From contig JAHRHY010000004.1 in NCBI GenBank assembly GCA_019671135.1, positions 2,666,001-2,730,000 of the forward strand: a stretch of 64,000 bases of DNA, in the 5' to 3' direction. The DNA is from Linnemannia hyalina (taxonomy: Eukaryota > Mortierellomycota > Mortierellomycetes > Mortierellales > Mortierellaceae). How positions within the stretch are numbered: position 1 is the first letter of the stretch; each line of letters begins with the position of its first letter. This document shows, one piece after another, positions 25,401 through 38,460 of the stretch. Made by a program: the position numbers and the translations under genes. The notes below the pieces were generated by a model. The model made no database searches. It was not told where the DNA came from and saw nothing but the letters and a program-made list of their open reading frames with translations.

Positions 25401-28400
25401 AAGGTACAAATCTCGATCTGGACACCATTTCAGTTGGAGATCTCGTCACCCACGCACGCCCTAACCTTACGTCTCGCGTTGTTTTGTGTAGATGTCAAGG
25501 AGCTGCAGGCGATGTTAAACGATGACAGCCTGTCAATCAAGGAGCGTCAGTATATCAAGGATGCCATGAGACGTTTCCAGCGAGAAGAGAACCGCGGATT
25601 GGTGGAGAAAGCAGATGTTGTTGGTAAGAAATTTTACGCCACCAACTGGACACCGAGGATTTGATTGGTTGGAGATGCACACTAATCATTTTCTTATTTT
25701 TTGTCGCCTCTCGTTTGCAGGAGCAACATGTGTGGCCACCATGTTTGAAGTCATGGACGAGGCATCCTTTCCAATCGTCATTCTGGATGAAACCAGGTAT
25801 GCCTGCGACGACATAGCTGAATTACCGTGCAAATGACATCAAAGATCTTTGCGGATTGTTAAACTCGTCCTTTTCTTATCCAGTCAACTGCTAGAACCCA
25901 TGTCGCTAATCCCGATCTGTCGAGCTGCTTGCCAAAAGGTGGTCATGGTTGGCGATCCTCTCCAGCTTTCGCCGCCTATCAATACCATTGGTGACAGTGC
26001 CGGCAAAGGTCTCTCCCGAACTCTCTTTGACCGCTCCATTGAGGTAAGGTAGACTCTCGTTGTAACCCTGGCAGCTCAATTGTGCAGTCATGTAGTCGTA
26101 TCGGAACTAACAAATTCATCCTCAATTTATTTCATTGTTGGGTAGATGGGGATCAAGGTAAAAACCGTCTATGCCATGCGAACCGTTCTCTTTTCAATGC
26201 ATACGCATGTCATGGCGCTGACACGCTTTCTCCTCTCACTATACTATTTAGCCGATCATGCTTAGAACCCAGTATCGATGCCATGAGCGGATAGCAGATA
26301 TCAGTAACGCATTGTTCTACTCCAACGTTCTCAAGACAGGACCGAGTTTGGAGGACCGCGCGCCCTTGATTGAAGGTCTGCCGACACTCACTTTTGTCGA
26401 GAGCCACGGACAGGAGATTCAGAACCCGCGGAGCAAATCATACACCAACCTAACCGAGATCAAACTGGTCGTCACCATCATCCAGCGCTTGCTGCACCTT
26501 AACATCCCAGAAACAAATATCGGTGTCATCTCTCTTTGTATGTTCTAACTGTGTTGTTGCTAGCAGAGTTGATCTTTGGTTTTCCGACAGGTTACTGACG
26601 TATCTTCATCTTGTTATATCCTGTTTATAGACAAATCGCAAGCGGATGGGATTGAATCTGAGCTGAATGAACAACTGAAGAACTCTGGTCAGAAGGGCGG
26701 CGTGCAAATATCGACAGTCGATGCTTTCCAGGTAGGTAGACCTGTATCATTGAAACATATGGGCTTAATCTACCCAACTAAGGTGCTGACTCTTGATCCT
26801 CACAACGACTCTGAACTTCTTTTGTTAATTTAGGGTTCGGAGAAAGAGGTCATTATTGTGTCGACGGTCCGGACAGACGCGATCGGCTTCATTGACAACT
26901 CTCAACGTGTCAACGTTGCTTTGACGCGAGCTAAGCGGTAGGTGCCAACACGGGTGTGCTTTTTTACAGGGGGTCTGAAATTGTACAATAAGGGAGGTTG
27001 TGCTAATCAGCTTTTGAATTTGGAATATCTAGGCATATGTTTATTGTGGGATTCTCGCAGCTTTTGTACTCGAACAAGACCTGGTGCTCCATTTTGAAGG
27101 ACCATTGTGGAAGTAAGTCGTAGAGTTTTCATATCGGTAACCGAAATCGAAACAATGCAAATGAACCCAATGTTAATTGATTATTTTGCCTGTTGACCGT
27201 AGCTATGCAGGATGGAATGATGAGTGGACAGGGCTTTATGCAGCGGCTTAGGAATCTCACACCGCTTCAGCGACAATTGACACCCCCTCCCCAGATGCAA
27301 TTGGTCGAGTCAGAGGATGAAGACGAAGAACTGAGAGCTGACAGGCGAGAGGACGAAGGACGCTATTTGGATCACGAAGAGGATCAGGACGGCGATGAAG
27401 ATGAAGATGGATATGGATATGGCAAGGGCGGACACAGCGCGTACCATACAACAACATCCGTCTCGGGTCAGGCTGGACCCAGAAAGTACGCGCTCTACCA
27501 GGCAGACGATGAAGAGGAGAGCGACGATGGATATGATGATCGGAATTCGAGTCGACCCAATGCTCAACCTCGCGACAACATTGTTACCGGCGCTGCGCAT
27601 CTCGACATGCGGCAGGATTCTCCTCGCGTTGACGGCTATTACCCCCAAACTCTTCACACAGAGGCGCAAGAAAATGCTCAGAGATACACGGAGCGATCAA
27701 GAAACGTGCAAGAAGAAATGGTCCAGGAAGCCCCGGATGCGTATGACCACTTATCTGACGACGACGATGATGAAGGAAGTCTCGAGCACCTTCTCTCGGC
27801 TCACAGGGAAACCCCATCGTCTCCGCCGCCGCCGCCGCCGCCGCCTGTCGTCCAAACACCACCAAGTCGTTCTAATAGTGGGATGCAGAAAGGAAAGATC
27901 GATGTTGAATCAGCAAGGAGCACATCGTCGGAGCAGAAGAGGGTTGTACAGGAACACGCCCAACTGCTTGAAAGAAGCATTGATTCTTGGAAGCAAAATG
28001 TAGATGATGTGGTTAAGGAGGAGCAAGCAGAGGATGATGGGGATGAAGGGGAGGTGGCGGATGAAGTTGTCTGGGAGATGAGTGAAGAGTCTGAAGTCGA
28101 TGCCCCTGCTGCATCACGCACGGTGCCCGATCGCCAAACTGATGAATGCGACGAGGAGACTCACAAAACAGGCCATGGGAACGGCAGTGGTATGCAGGAG
28201 GAAAGCGAGGTGATCCCCGTAATTGACCCGAGTGCGCAACTACGACAACAGCAGATGGAGCAGGAGTTGGACCGCGACACGACAAATGCGCTATTCCAGG
28301 GATTCTACGAGTCGCAACGGATCGAAGACTTGGATGTGGTTGGCCTGTCGCAATGGGCTTCGCCGCCTCGACAGTCCAAGGATGAAACTACTACTATTTT

Positions 28401-28581
28401 TGTTACTGCTGCTGTCGAAACGGGATTGGTCGACGATGTTGATGTTGCTGATGTTGCTGCTGACATGAGAGCGAAGGAAAGGGAGGACAAGACGGTGGAT
28501 TCAGAGGAAGGCCAAGGCATGACGATGGAGGTCGAGGAGGATGATATCTCGTGTCTTGAGGTTGAGGGCTTTGATTATTAA
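22491..28581 (+). CDS. ZGRF1-like DNA helicase (DUF2439 plus UPF1-like SF1 helicase)
   Basis: Large multi-exon gene. Exon 1 (22491-22563) and exon 2 (from 22677) encode the DUF2439 domain ([17 protein letters not shown], then HLKYFHNN and VYDEKYN-like VLYDEKYN). A disordered linker and a ZGRF1-type central region follow ([27 protein letters not shown]). The helicase core has motif I GVFGAGKS, motif II VILDETSQ, motif [32 protein letters not shown] and motif [13 protein letters not shown]. The tail after 27193 is about 460 acidic, disordered residues. Human ZGRF1 is a 5'-3' helicase acting with RAD51 in repair; yeast Mte1 keeps only DUF2439. Around 23800-24350 I could not settle the splicing; the motifs jump frame there, so introns or an error are possible. 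Confidence 0.85.
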
Positions 28582-30394
28582 AAAGCTCACGCACCCCAGC
28601 TAGCTGGGCGGGCATTTTTGCGCTTGGTTTAGTTTGTGATCGATCGGAAACGAGGGCGAAAGTAGAGGATGGCATGTGCGTTTTTCACTCGGTAGGTGGG
28701 GGATATTTGTTTTCATTTCGCCAAGTATTAATCGAATGGCGCTGACGACAAGGTACGAGGCACAGACATGTACGACAGTATTTTACCATTGACGTGGCGA
28801 AGGACAAAAGGGCCAAGGCACATAAGACACGGAGCGATGATGACCAAGACAAATGTAAATCCCAAAAAAGGGTTTTAAAAAGGGGATGAGATAATTTAGA
28901 GGTGAGCACTTGACGAGAGGAATGAGTGAGCATAAGCATGAGCAAGAAAGTGTGAAGGGAAAAAGGTGTCGGGCAATCATAGGATAGCCAACCAAGCTTT
29001 GCTGATAAAAAAAAATAACAAATCTAGGGGTGGTTTGCTTTAGACAAAAGAACAAGACAGGTGAGCTGAGCGTGCAGGAGCAGGAGGTAAGGTGGGATTG
29101 GGTGAGAGGATTGGGTGGGAGGATTGAGTTTTTGATAGGCGATATTTGGTGGGAGTGGGAAAAGGGGGAGGGAGGATGACCATGGTCGAGAAATCACACG
29201 TGGGAGACACGCCCCTCTCTTGCTTTGATTTTTCATGTGGAGGAGGGTTGCTGCTGGTCGGACTTTTGTATGTGTTTTCTTTTATCAAACAAACTAGCCC
29301 CTGCCGCCTGCACGAAGACAAAGGTTACATGTTGGTCAATGGGCAGGGACAGGATGATAGGCAAGGGAAGGATAGGCTAGGAAAGTGGAAGAGGAGGAGG
29401 GAGAAGACCATTGGGTCTGTTGGGTGCATGACGCTATTTCTTTGCTTGAACATGTCTTTTTTTCTTGCAAAGATAAAGTAAACAGACCAGGCAGTAATCC
29501 TCATACTCTCAGACCCTTTTTTGTTGCCCAATGCAACGACCAACAAGCAGATAGGTTGGGACGGACGGATAGAAAGAAAAAAAATATGCATTTGGATGCA
29601 TATGTGTTATGCGTTCGGTAAGAAGGAAGCAAAAGCGGCGGCTATCAAAAAAAAATGTGGGATGAGGTGGTTGGAGAAAAGGGGAAGAGTGGGGGGGGGA
29701 GGTGATTTTGACGGTTTTCGCGATTAGGGTCTTTCAATCTTTCTCTGGTTGTTCCCCTAGTGCCCCTGTTTGCTTTGCTGGCGCTTCTTTTCCCCCTCAC
29801 AGAAAGAGGAGGTATAGTCTCCTAGCTGGGACCCTACTACGAACCATGTGTTTTCATGTTCAGTTTTTGGTTGCCCAATTGATGATGATTTTTTTCTTGT
29901 TTATGGAACATGTTTGTTTGTATTTCTTGCGAGAAGGGATCTCATCTCATCTTGTTTTTTTCTCTCTCTTTCTTCAACGTAATCGTCCTTTCCCGCGTTC
30001 GATAGGGGGATCGTACGAGAGTGGAGTGACAAGGAGTAAACAAGAAAGGTGTTTTCTATCCGGTGTGTGGGAAGAAAACAAACAACAAAAGAGGGCAAGT
30101 AAAAAGTAAGGACGTAGGAGAAGAGACCGACAAGCGAGCTGAACAAGAACAAGATCGATGTCGATGATGTTATTATTCTGATACAGAGCCCTTGAATATT
30201 CCCTTCTGTGTGGTGACAAGGGTTGCACAAGCAGGGACATCCAAGGAAGGGACTGGCATGAGGAAGTGAAGGGTTATATGAGCATGGCCGGTCAATGGCA
30301 GGGAGAGAGTGAGAGAAGGGTAGTGATAGACCGATGGAGAGAGAGAGGGAGACACGCGTGCGTGTTGATTATATATATTACTCTGGGGCATTGG

Positions 30395-30421
30395 CAGACA
30401 GACAGACAGACAGACAGACAG
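30395..30421. repeat. (CAGA)n microsatellite
   Basis: About 6.5 perfect copies of CAGA in the intergenic region. Confidence 0.9.
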
Positions 30422-30725
30422 TGAGACTACTGTAGAGTGGTGCCAATTCAATAGTACGTGAATGTGTGCTCGTGTTCGCTATTCTTCACCATGTCCGTCC
30501 GGCTTGTCCCTCGGGTTGATATCATGGGCTGGGTCCATGCTCTTCTTCTTGGCCACTGCCTCGTGAATATTGTCTCTTTTGTTCACTCGTTCACTCTCTG
30601 AAGCGCTCTTTCCTTCCCTTTATATCTCTCCTTTCCCTCTCTTTCCCTCCCTTTTGATCGCCTTCTCTTTGTTTCTTTCTTGACTCTCTTTATCAGTCTC
30701 GCCTCTTCTTTTCCTTTTCCTCACT

Positions 30726-30769
30726 CTTCTCTTCTCTTCTCTTCTCTTCTTTTCTCTTCTCTTCTCTTT
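30726..30769. repeat. (CTTCT)n microsatellite
   Basis: About eight to nine CTTCT units with one interruption, inside a CT-rich tract about 200 bp upstream of the next start codon. Confidence 0.85.
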
Positions 30770-30972
30770 CTCTCTTCCCTCTTCTCATTCCCCCGCCTTC
30801 TTCTTTCTCCACCTCCAATACACTTCCCTCTCCTCGGCAACTCATCCTCCTTCTTTCATCCCTCTTGTTGCCACCACCTCCTTTCACTTCACTTCACTTC
30901 ACTCTTCACATTCCTTTCTTTGCTTGCCACCTCTCTCCACCTTCCTAATCAAACAAAACACTCATCCAAACA

Positions 30973-33900
30973 ATGTCACAGAGGCATCAACACTCGGCTG
31001 CAACGCTGCATCAGGAACTCGACAGCCTCACACACCTCGACAACAAGCCCGACCTTCTGCAAACCACTCCCTCTTCCCCTTCTTCCTCTCATGCCCTTCC
31101 TGTCGACAATAACAGTGTTCCTTCTCCCCTCGTTGTACAACGACGCTCCTCCCCTCCCCCAACACCTTCACAACAACTACAAGATACCCACATCAACAAC
31201 ACCGACCCCTCTTTTTCAAGTCATACGCCCTCCTCCTCTTCCTTAATCGACGGCTCCCTCTTGTCAGCAGGATCATCAGGTTCAGGGGCAGGGGCAGGGA
31301 CAGGATCGATACCGTCCTCACCACCCCTCCTGCCTTCGTTTGTTTCTGGAGGAATTAATAGTCTGGAAGAACTTGGTCATGCTTCGCGCCAGTACTTTTC
31401 TACCTTCTCCACTTCGCCTGAGAAAGTAAGTTTTTTTTATATTAGGCAGCACGTCTTTTTTTGGTTTTTGGGCTTACCCTCTTTTCATTTCTCTCGTGAG
31501 TGAGTGAGAGAGTTAGAGAGGGTGAGCTGCTCCTTTTTGGATGGACAACACGTTAGAGGATTATTATTATTACTTTGCTGGGGGAGGAGAGGAAAGGGGA
31601 TAGATAACCTCTTGTGTTGGCCAAGTGAGTAGATCGAGACTACTCCTCCTCCCTCTCTCTTTTGGCATTTAAAAGGTGGGGTATACAAGGGGAAGGGAGG
31701 GAGGATGATATGCCACCGATAAAAGAGAGGGTGGTCTAAAAAACATATAGAAAAGGACTAGCAGAGCCATCGCGGCAGGGTCTTTGTTCCTGCCTTCGTT
31801 GACATTCTTGGTTGTTCGTCCTGTCAGTAACCCTGCCCTGCCCTGCCCCCGCACCACCCATAATGTTGCTTTTTATCGCTTTTCCCATGCCCTTCCTTTC
31901 CTTGTGATCGTGGTTATGGGTTGGCTGCTTTGAAATAGGAAAAAAAAGGAATCAAAACAGGTGAAGAGGAAGGGGAGAGAGAGAAAGAAAAAAAATGCAT
32001 TGGACTATGGTGCATGCTAGAGACCACATCGCAATCGATTAGACCAAAACGCAACAGCAACAGAATGTGATTATCTTTCTTATCTATCGCTTGTCTGTTT
32101 CTGCTTTGCTAACATTCACATTCCTTTTGAACGGGGGTATCATTCCTTTCTTTCTAGCTGAACCACCTTCAGGGCTTGATGACTTCTTTGCACACCATCA
32201 TGAGCAACCAGACCTTTGCTACAGGCGACCTCAGAACCCAATTGGACGAGTAAGTCAATTTCCCCACACTTGGAAAAACAAAGTCCGTCAAAGTGTACAA
32301 ATGCACCGTCGTCATTCTTCTTGACAACTCACCTCTTTCTCTTCCTTCCCTCTATCCCTTATGCATTGCTCACAATAGGATTCAAGAAGTCCTTGACAGG
32401 GTCAACCCCAAGCAGGAAAACATGACGACAGAGGAGCGACAGATTGTTCAAAACGCACAAATGATGAAGGTGAGTGTTTACTTACTCTTCTTGCATCGAT
32501 CGCATGCATGCTAAAACGTACCCTTCTTACTGCCAACATCACCATGCCCAATGCACAACCTTTTAGTATCCCCAAAACTCACCTTCACACCTTCATTCGT
32601 AACTCCCTCCAAAATAGGACCTGGCTGAGGATGTGATAGCTACAAAACTTGCGTCGGTATCACAACAACACAGGAAGGACTCCATTCAGGATCATCGGCC
32701 AAACGCACCCGCATCTTTGACCCTCTCATTACCATCCTTGTCTGGTCACCCCTTCGACCCAACAGAGGCTCCACCACCAACAGCAGCAACACCTCCCCCA
32801 GCCAACGCCTTCCCGAAGGGCCATCTTCGCCACAAATCCTCGACCGCTTCAATGGCTTCCTCCTCTGCGGACAGATCATATACCCCCGAGGGCGACGACC
32901 GTCTCTCTCGTCCCTCATCTTCCTCTTCCGTCCGCCGTCAACAAAAGAAAAAGTCTCGCCAATCTCTCCGTCAACTCGAACCTTTGAATGACGGAGAACA
33001 GGGCACCAGCAAGGTCGAGGAAGAAAATAATGCTGCGTTCGATCGAATCTGTTCTCTTCTCACTCATCTGATTACAGATGCTTCAACCGCTGTGAGCACT
33101 GCTCCGGGAGGCTCTCAACAGCCCTCCAATATACCCATCCCGCAGTTCTTGCCCCTCGTCACATCCGATTCTGAATCATCCACCCACAGCGGCGCCAGCG
33201 ATGATGATGACGAGGATGAGCCTGATCAGGATACAGTAGCAGTCAAAGCAGCAGACAGCGGCAATAACGATACCCAACCTCAGGACGAGTTCATCAAGCG
33301 TCTACAGGGTCCTGAGGGTGTGCCACCCCAGGAGGAGCTCGAGTTGGAAATCGAAGACCCCAAGCCCAGTATTCGCTACAGGAAGAGCCTTCGATCCCGT
33401 TACGACCAACCCACCAAGCGCCTCTCCAGCCTCTTTATGGAGCTCTCCAACACTCAAAAGACGGGCGACAACTTGCAGGATGAGCTCTTATCTCCAAAGA
33501 TCTCGTCCGAAACCAAGAACCTGGACAGTGAGCTCGCCGCCAAGGAGAAGCCTGTCAGGAAGCCTAGACACTCGGTTTCGTCTCTCTCCATCTCCTCGAC
33601 TCGCTCTTCTCGACCCAGCAGTGTTTACGTCTCCACCAACGCTCGACATGCTGATTCAGCGGATGTTCAATTAAATTTTGATGGCCAGCCCTTGTCTCCA
33701 AAGTCGGCACCCAGACACCGCGCCAGCACATCCTCCCTGCGCTCCAGTAGATCATCCTCGCAATCCGATTCTTTGCCCAACGATTTGGAAGTTCAACAGG
33801 TCCTCCAAGGAGTCAACTCGGAGCTGGACCGGACTGTCGAGACCATCGACGGCCTGACGCGGGATTTGGTCGCTGTGGCAACTCATCAAAACTGGATGCA

Positions 33901-36172
33901 GATGAAGTTGCAAAAGACACTGCAGTTTCAGAAGCAGCAGGTGGAAAGGATCGATGTTGCTCTCTCCAACTCGACCTCTCATCGCACTTTGCCTGCAGCC
34001 CAATCTCGGGAGTTGAACCAGCGCCATCACCAGACGACGACGTTGAGCAGTGATCCTATGGGGCAGCATCACCCCCTGGCGGACCTTTCCAGAAGTCTCA
34101 AGCAAGTTGCTGTCAGTGTTGGCAAGGTCTTGGCCAACAGCACCCCTTCGACCGCACCTCGTAACCGCCTTGTCGAGAGTCTTCATGGACCTTCAGAGTC
34201 AGAGGACAGCACAACCACTGTTCGCGGAGGTCGATCAACACCCACCCCTGCCAACCGTAAGGAGTTTACGCGGTACTTCCAAGAGCTGGAAAAAGTCGCA
34301 GCGATCGGAGGAAAGATGGGGTTTGACAAGACGGATGTCGACGGCTTTGATACTCGGGAGTTGTTGGGTGAGTCGTTGGATCACCGTCAGGAAAATCATT
34401 ACTCCTCGGACTCTCACCATTACGACAGCGACCAACAGCGGGAATCTACGAGCTCCGGCAGAGGACAAGAACAGAATTCGGCTTACCATTCTCGCAGAGG
34501 CAGTGGCGCTTCTGCAGCAGGACCACCCGAGCTGGAGGACTTTGCGGCTCAGTGTCGTCTGTTGACGCGTGCTCTGGTTCTTCCCTTTGTCCAGTTGACA
34601 CACCATGCGATGACTAGCCAGGATTCGGCTTTGTCGCTGACGCCCCGTTCTAGCCGCTTTACCGATCAGTCCTCCGCCTATGACAATGCGACCTTGGACA
34701 TTATTGAGGACCTGGAGGTCAGCTCAGGAATCAATCACTCCAAGCACCCGTCCACGACGTCATCTACCGGCACGCGTCGCTCATCTTTGAACAGTGCCAG
34801 TCATCATGCCTCCACACCACGCGAAAAGAAGCCATTCTCCCCTCTTTCGTCGCCGCTTCTCCCAGCTGCTTGGACTTCTTCCTTATCGGTCAGCGGACGC
34901 GATTTGGATGCGATCTTCAAGGGCCAAGGCGAGCTTTCGACCGACGCGATCGTCAAGGCCAGATCTGTCATCTCGACTGGGCTCTATTTGATTCATCTCC
35001 TCTACTGGACAGCCCTCTTTGTCATTGGCACGATTGTTCTGGATCCTTGGCTGGCAGAAACGGCTGGACAGCAGGTTGTTCGGATTGTGGAGCAGGTTCG
35101 GAATGCCGTTGCCAAGGATGGTATTATCGGACAAGGAATCCATCGTGCCATTGATCAGGGCCACCAACAGCTTCGTCATCGACATTCGTTTGAGCAGCAA
35201 CAGCGCGATGCAGCGAGTGGGGCCATCACGGATTCGGACTTGATTGACGATCACCTTTCCTTGGATCAGGATCTCCGCCGCTCGACCTTCTCTTTGCGTC
35301 AGCAAAGCAGCAACCACTGGAACGCAGTCGACGATGACAATGTTGCCGCCGCACCTGATTCTACTCGTCTGCAGGATCTGGAGGATCGTGCCATTGAGGT
35401 CGCAGTTGGATTTGAATCGCTCAAGCAGCGCCTCGGATCCAGCCCTGGATCTACCAGCAGCACCCGATCGAGTTTCCGACCCATCAGCGGACTTTGGAGC
35501 CGGCCCAACAGTTTCCAGTCCACCGCCTCGGCTCTGACTGAGGCGACTATGGGCGGTAGGACCCTATCGCCCGACTCGCCCCTTGGGCGCAGCAACAGCC
35601 AGAACAAGGAGCGACCTCTGTCCCAGGTCTCTGCAGCTTCTTCGTCGACGACGGAGGGTAGTGTTTTGAGGACCATCTCCTGGGCTGGTCCCAGACGCCG
35701 CCGCGCCACTCGCGACGGTAACAGTGGTACCCAGGCACGTGTCCGTCGGTACTCGAACAATTCTCGTGGAGTGAACGTGCCTCTCAAGGCCGGCGCCGCA
35801 GGAGGAGAGTTTGCTGTGCCGACTGTGACACTCCGTCAGGGTCTCAACGTCCGTCGGGACCGTCCTCAGACTCACTGGGGTACATTTGAGTCGTCATCGT
35901 CTGTCTTTTCCTCGGACAACACTAGTTTCGGATTGGGCCATAGCCGTGGACCTTTCCGCGAGGCGTCGTGTTCGATCTCGTCCACGGCTTCTTCGTCCAC
36001 TACCCTGTCAGAGTTCATTCTGCCACCTTACAACATGACAGCTGGAGGTACAGACGTGGGCAAGGTCAACTTGGCGGCCAAGGCGTACAATTGGGTACAG
36101 ACCGGAGCTGCTACTGCGGTGGAAGGAGTTGAAGGCGCCGTTCATTCCCAGAGCCGCCGTAGGTCCATGTAG
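30973..36172 (+). CDS. Large serine-rich protein with one membrane segment, unknown function
   Basis: 1,396 residues from exons 30973-31425, 32158-32249, 32379-32469 and 32618-36172, an intact frame. The first intron is unusually long (732 bp). The N-terminus is Ser/Pro-rich. Next is a heptad-rich helix (LNHLQGLMTSLHTIMSNQ, then IQEVLDRVNP) suited to coiled coil, then long disordered Ser/Arg-rich stretches and a second helical block around residues 540-600 (VQQVLQGVNSELDRTVETID). A single hydrophobic segment lies near residue 935-960 (LYLIHLLYWTALFVIGTIVL), followed by a polar tail with VQTGAATAVEGVEGAVHS. No signal peptide is visible. I do not recognise a domain; a tail-region membrane anchor with regulatory phosphorylation is possible but unproven. 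Confidence 0.85.
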
Positions 36173-37027
36173 ATTTCTCAGGAGCAGTAGGATTAGAAGA
36201 CACCCATTCCAAAAAAAAAAAAAAAAAATACAACCATGTACAAAACCCATTCAAATTATTATTTCTTTTCTAGTGTTCGTGGCCCAATTGATTACGGTGA
36301 TGTTTTGGGACTTGTTTGCTCCTACCTTGAAAGTAAAAAAAAATAAAAACTCTTGATAGCAGCATGACCATGAATGAATGCACCATCACTTTTTATCACT
36401 TTCTTGGTCGCGTGGTTTTCTTTTCTTTTTATTCTTGAAGGTTTGGGGCTTGTTTGATTCTCACAGGTTCTCCTTCTTCCCTCTTCGACTCTCGAAACAC
36501 CCCTACCAATCGCAAAAACTGTCAACACAACCAAATTCCCAGCGCGTAACCGGCGCCCACAACTTTCAGAAAAAAAAAAGGGGGGGGGAGCCCATGTGCT
36601 TCATTCTCCTGTACCTCCATATCCCCTAATCACGTAATCTTACAGAAAAATAACGGGGAAGTGTGAATCTAAACGAGATCTACACCCTCAAACAAGTTTT
36701 TTGATAAGAAAGAAAAAAAAAAAAAAGGCCGATTTATGGGGGGTTGAGAGAGATCCGTGTACGACAAGTTTGTTGTTGGGACTGAAGACAAAAAAAAGAA
36801 GGCGTGAGGGATATCGCCAGGTGTGTCGCCATCGCCTGGATCGCAGCGACCCCCTCCCCCCCCCCCCCCGCTCGTCTCAAAAGAATTAAAAAAAAATGCG
36901 CCATGTGTAGTTTCTTCGAACAGGCTGGTGGTCCTATCGCATGTCTGCTAGTTTTTTACTAGCAGAAAAAAAGTAGAAAAAAGTCGAACAAACCCCATTT
37001 AATGGGATCTTGCAGTAAATATTTTGC
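36173..37027. other. 3' flank and low-complexity DNA
   Basis: The 3' UTR of the membrane protein gene with an A run (36212-36228). Further on are a G run (about 36581), an A run (about 36715) and a near-pure C run (36850-36869). No gene seen. Confidence 0.6.
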
Positions 37028-38460
37028 ATGTCAGACAGAAAAATCAAAGTTGTTGGAATGATGATGATGTCCTCCATTATCGACGATTTCAAAGACTTCC
37101 AGATACTCCTCGATGATGAAGATGATGGGAATGAAGAGGAGTTGTTAGAGACTTTCATCCACACTACGAGACCTTATTCGCATGGTGTTACGCTTGATAG
37201 ATACGTGAATCCTGGGGTAGCAGGCAATTTAAACTTGGGGGATTATTTTTTTTGCTCTTGTGGTTCTTAACCGAGTACGCCACGGATACGACAACGACTT
37301 GGTCATCCTTAAATACCACGTTCAAGTATCCTTGCAGGCAACAGCACACCTCTCCATAGAACTATAACGGTGGATAATTGTGACCAAGCTGGGTGATTTG
37401 GAAAAGGTTTCTTACAGATGATGACTCTTTTTGCATCCTTCATGGCCCGGTTCCGGCAAAGTCTGAAGCCATGTCACAAAAGAAACCATTACTACTTATC
37501 AACAGCATATTTTTGAGCTCACCTTGAGAGGACATCCCAGCGGATCTGTGAAGACACTCACGATGGGAAAAAATATCCCCACGCCTGATAAACACGTCAT
37601 ATGGTGACTACGATTGTGTGTTCAACTGTATTGCCATTGCTTATGTCACCAAGAGAAAATACGTAAGTTCCTAGAGATTTTTAAGAAAGTTTGCGAAAGT
37701 ATCCGCTGATTTGGGTCCCCCATCATAGCCAAATTGGGTGGTACTACTTGCTTGTGTGTATGGAGGTATGGTGAGCTACGATGTTGATGAAACCCGAGAC
37801 GCGCGCGTTAAAGGTCTGAAACTCGTCGCAGAAGAAAAAGAATGCGGAGGTCAAGTTGGTCATCAAAAACTCCCACTATTAAGTTCTCATATCTGAATAC
37901 GATTTGGACATACAACTGCATGGACTTCATTAGTTGGTGGTGGACTACAAAGAAATATTGGATATGAAGATAAACAGAGAGAACGTGATCTTTGCCTACT
38001 GTTTCTCCTATATAATATATGACGCTCTGTCAAACGACATGATCAAGAACGTCGCCATACTAAATGGAAACAGCGAGGAAGATTTGGAAAACTACTACAG
38101 CACCATAAGAGATATATTCAACGAAGTCAGCGCCAATAGAAAAGGGAAAAAATACATGATCGGCTACAACAATGGGTTGGAGAACATCACACACGCCAAC
38201 ACGGGCACGATAGCTTTAAACAACATCTTTATCCTGAAGAAATGGACTTTCCATGACGACGTATCCGTGTAACGACGATGTTTTTTTTTGTTGAAAGTGA
38301 AAATAAGAAAAGAAGAGCAAGACGACCCCATGGAGAACGAGCTACAATTGACTATCTTCTTTCGCCAAGGGCGGAGATTGGAGTTCTCCTATCGCCCCAC
38401 CACTTGCATTTTTTCTTTAGACGAATTTATGAAGTCCATCAGTCATCGCGTGTCTGAAGT
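37028..38460 (+). pseudogene. Decayed selfish-element region with family-B DNA polymerase-like exonuclease remnants
   Basis: Several broken frames on one strand have protein character. An acidic ORF ends in PYSHGVTLDRYVNPG. A second piece reads GDYDCVFNCIAIAYVTKRKY near 37600. The third (LVVDYKEILDM, then FAYCFSYIIYDAL and KYMIGYNNG) is placed like the Exo I and Exo II motifs of protein-primed family-B DNA polymerases of linear plasmids and Polinton/Maverick elements. A frame at 38336 (GRRLEFSYR, then LDEFMKSISHR) fits the next segment of that fold. Stops and frameshifts separate the pieces, and no polymerase palm motif was found. The assignment rests on motif order and is tentative; the first two pieces may belong to another gene of the element. 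Confidence 0.4.

Larger units (their letters stand above)
28582..30972. other. Long intergenic region, no gene seen
   Basis: 2.4 kb between the helicase and the next gene. Plus-strand composition is G/A-rich on the left and C/T-rich on the right. Apart from the microsatellites listed separately I found no ORF with protein-like character and no recognisable RNA. The CT-rich 30600-30960 is the likely promoter and leader of the downstream gene. Confidence 0.5.

Noticed and set aside
27193..28581. Separate acidic protein gene.
   Set aside because: The frame joins the helicase through a normal intron ending near 27202; no independent ATG with promoter.
30395..30421. Regular short repeat considered as CRISPR-like.
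   Set aside because: Pure tetranucleotide microsatellite without spacers, in a eukaryotic context.
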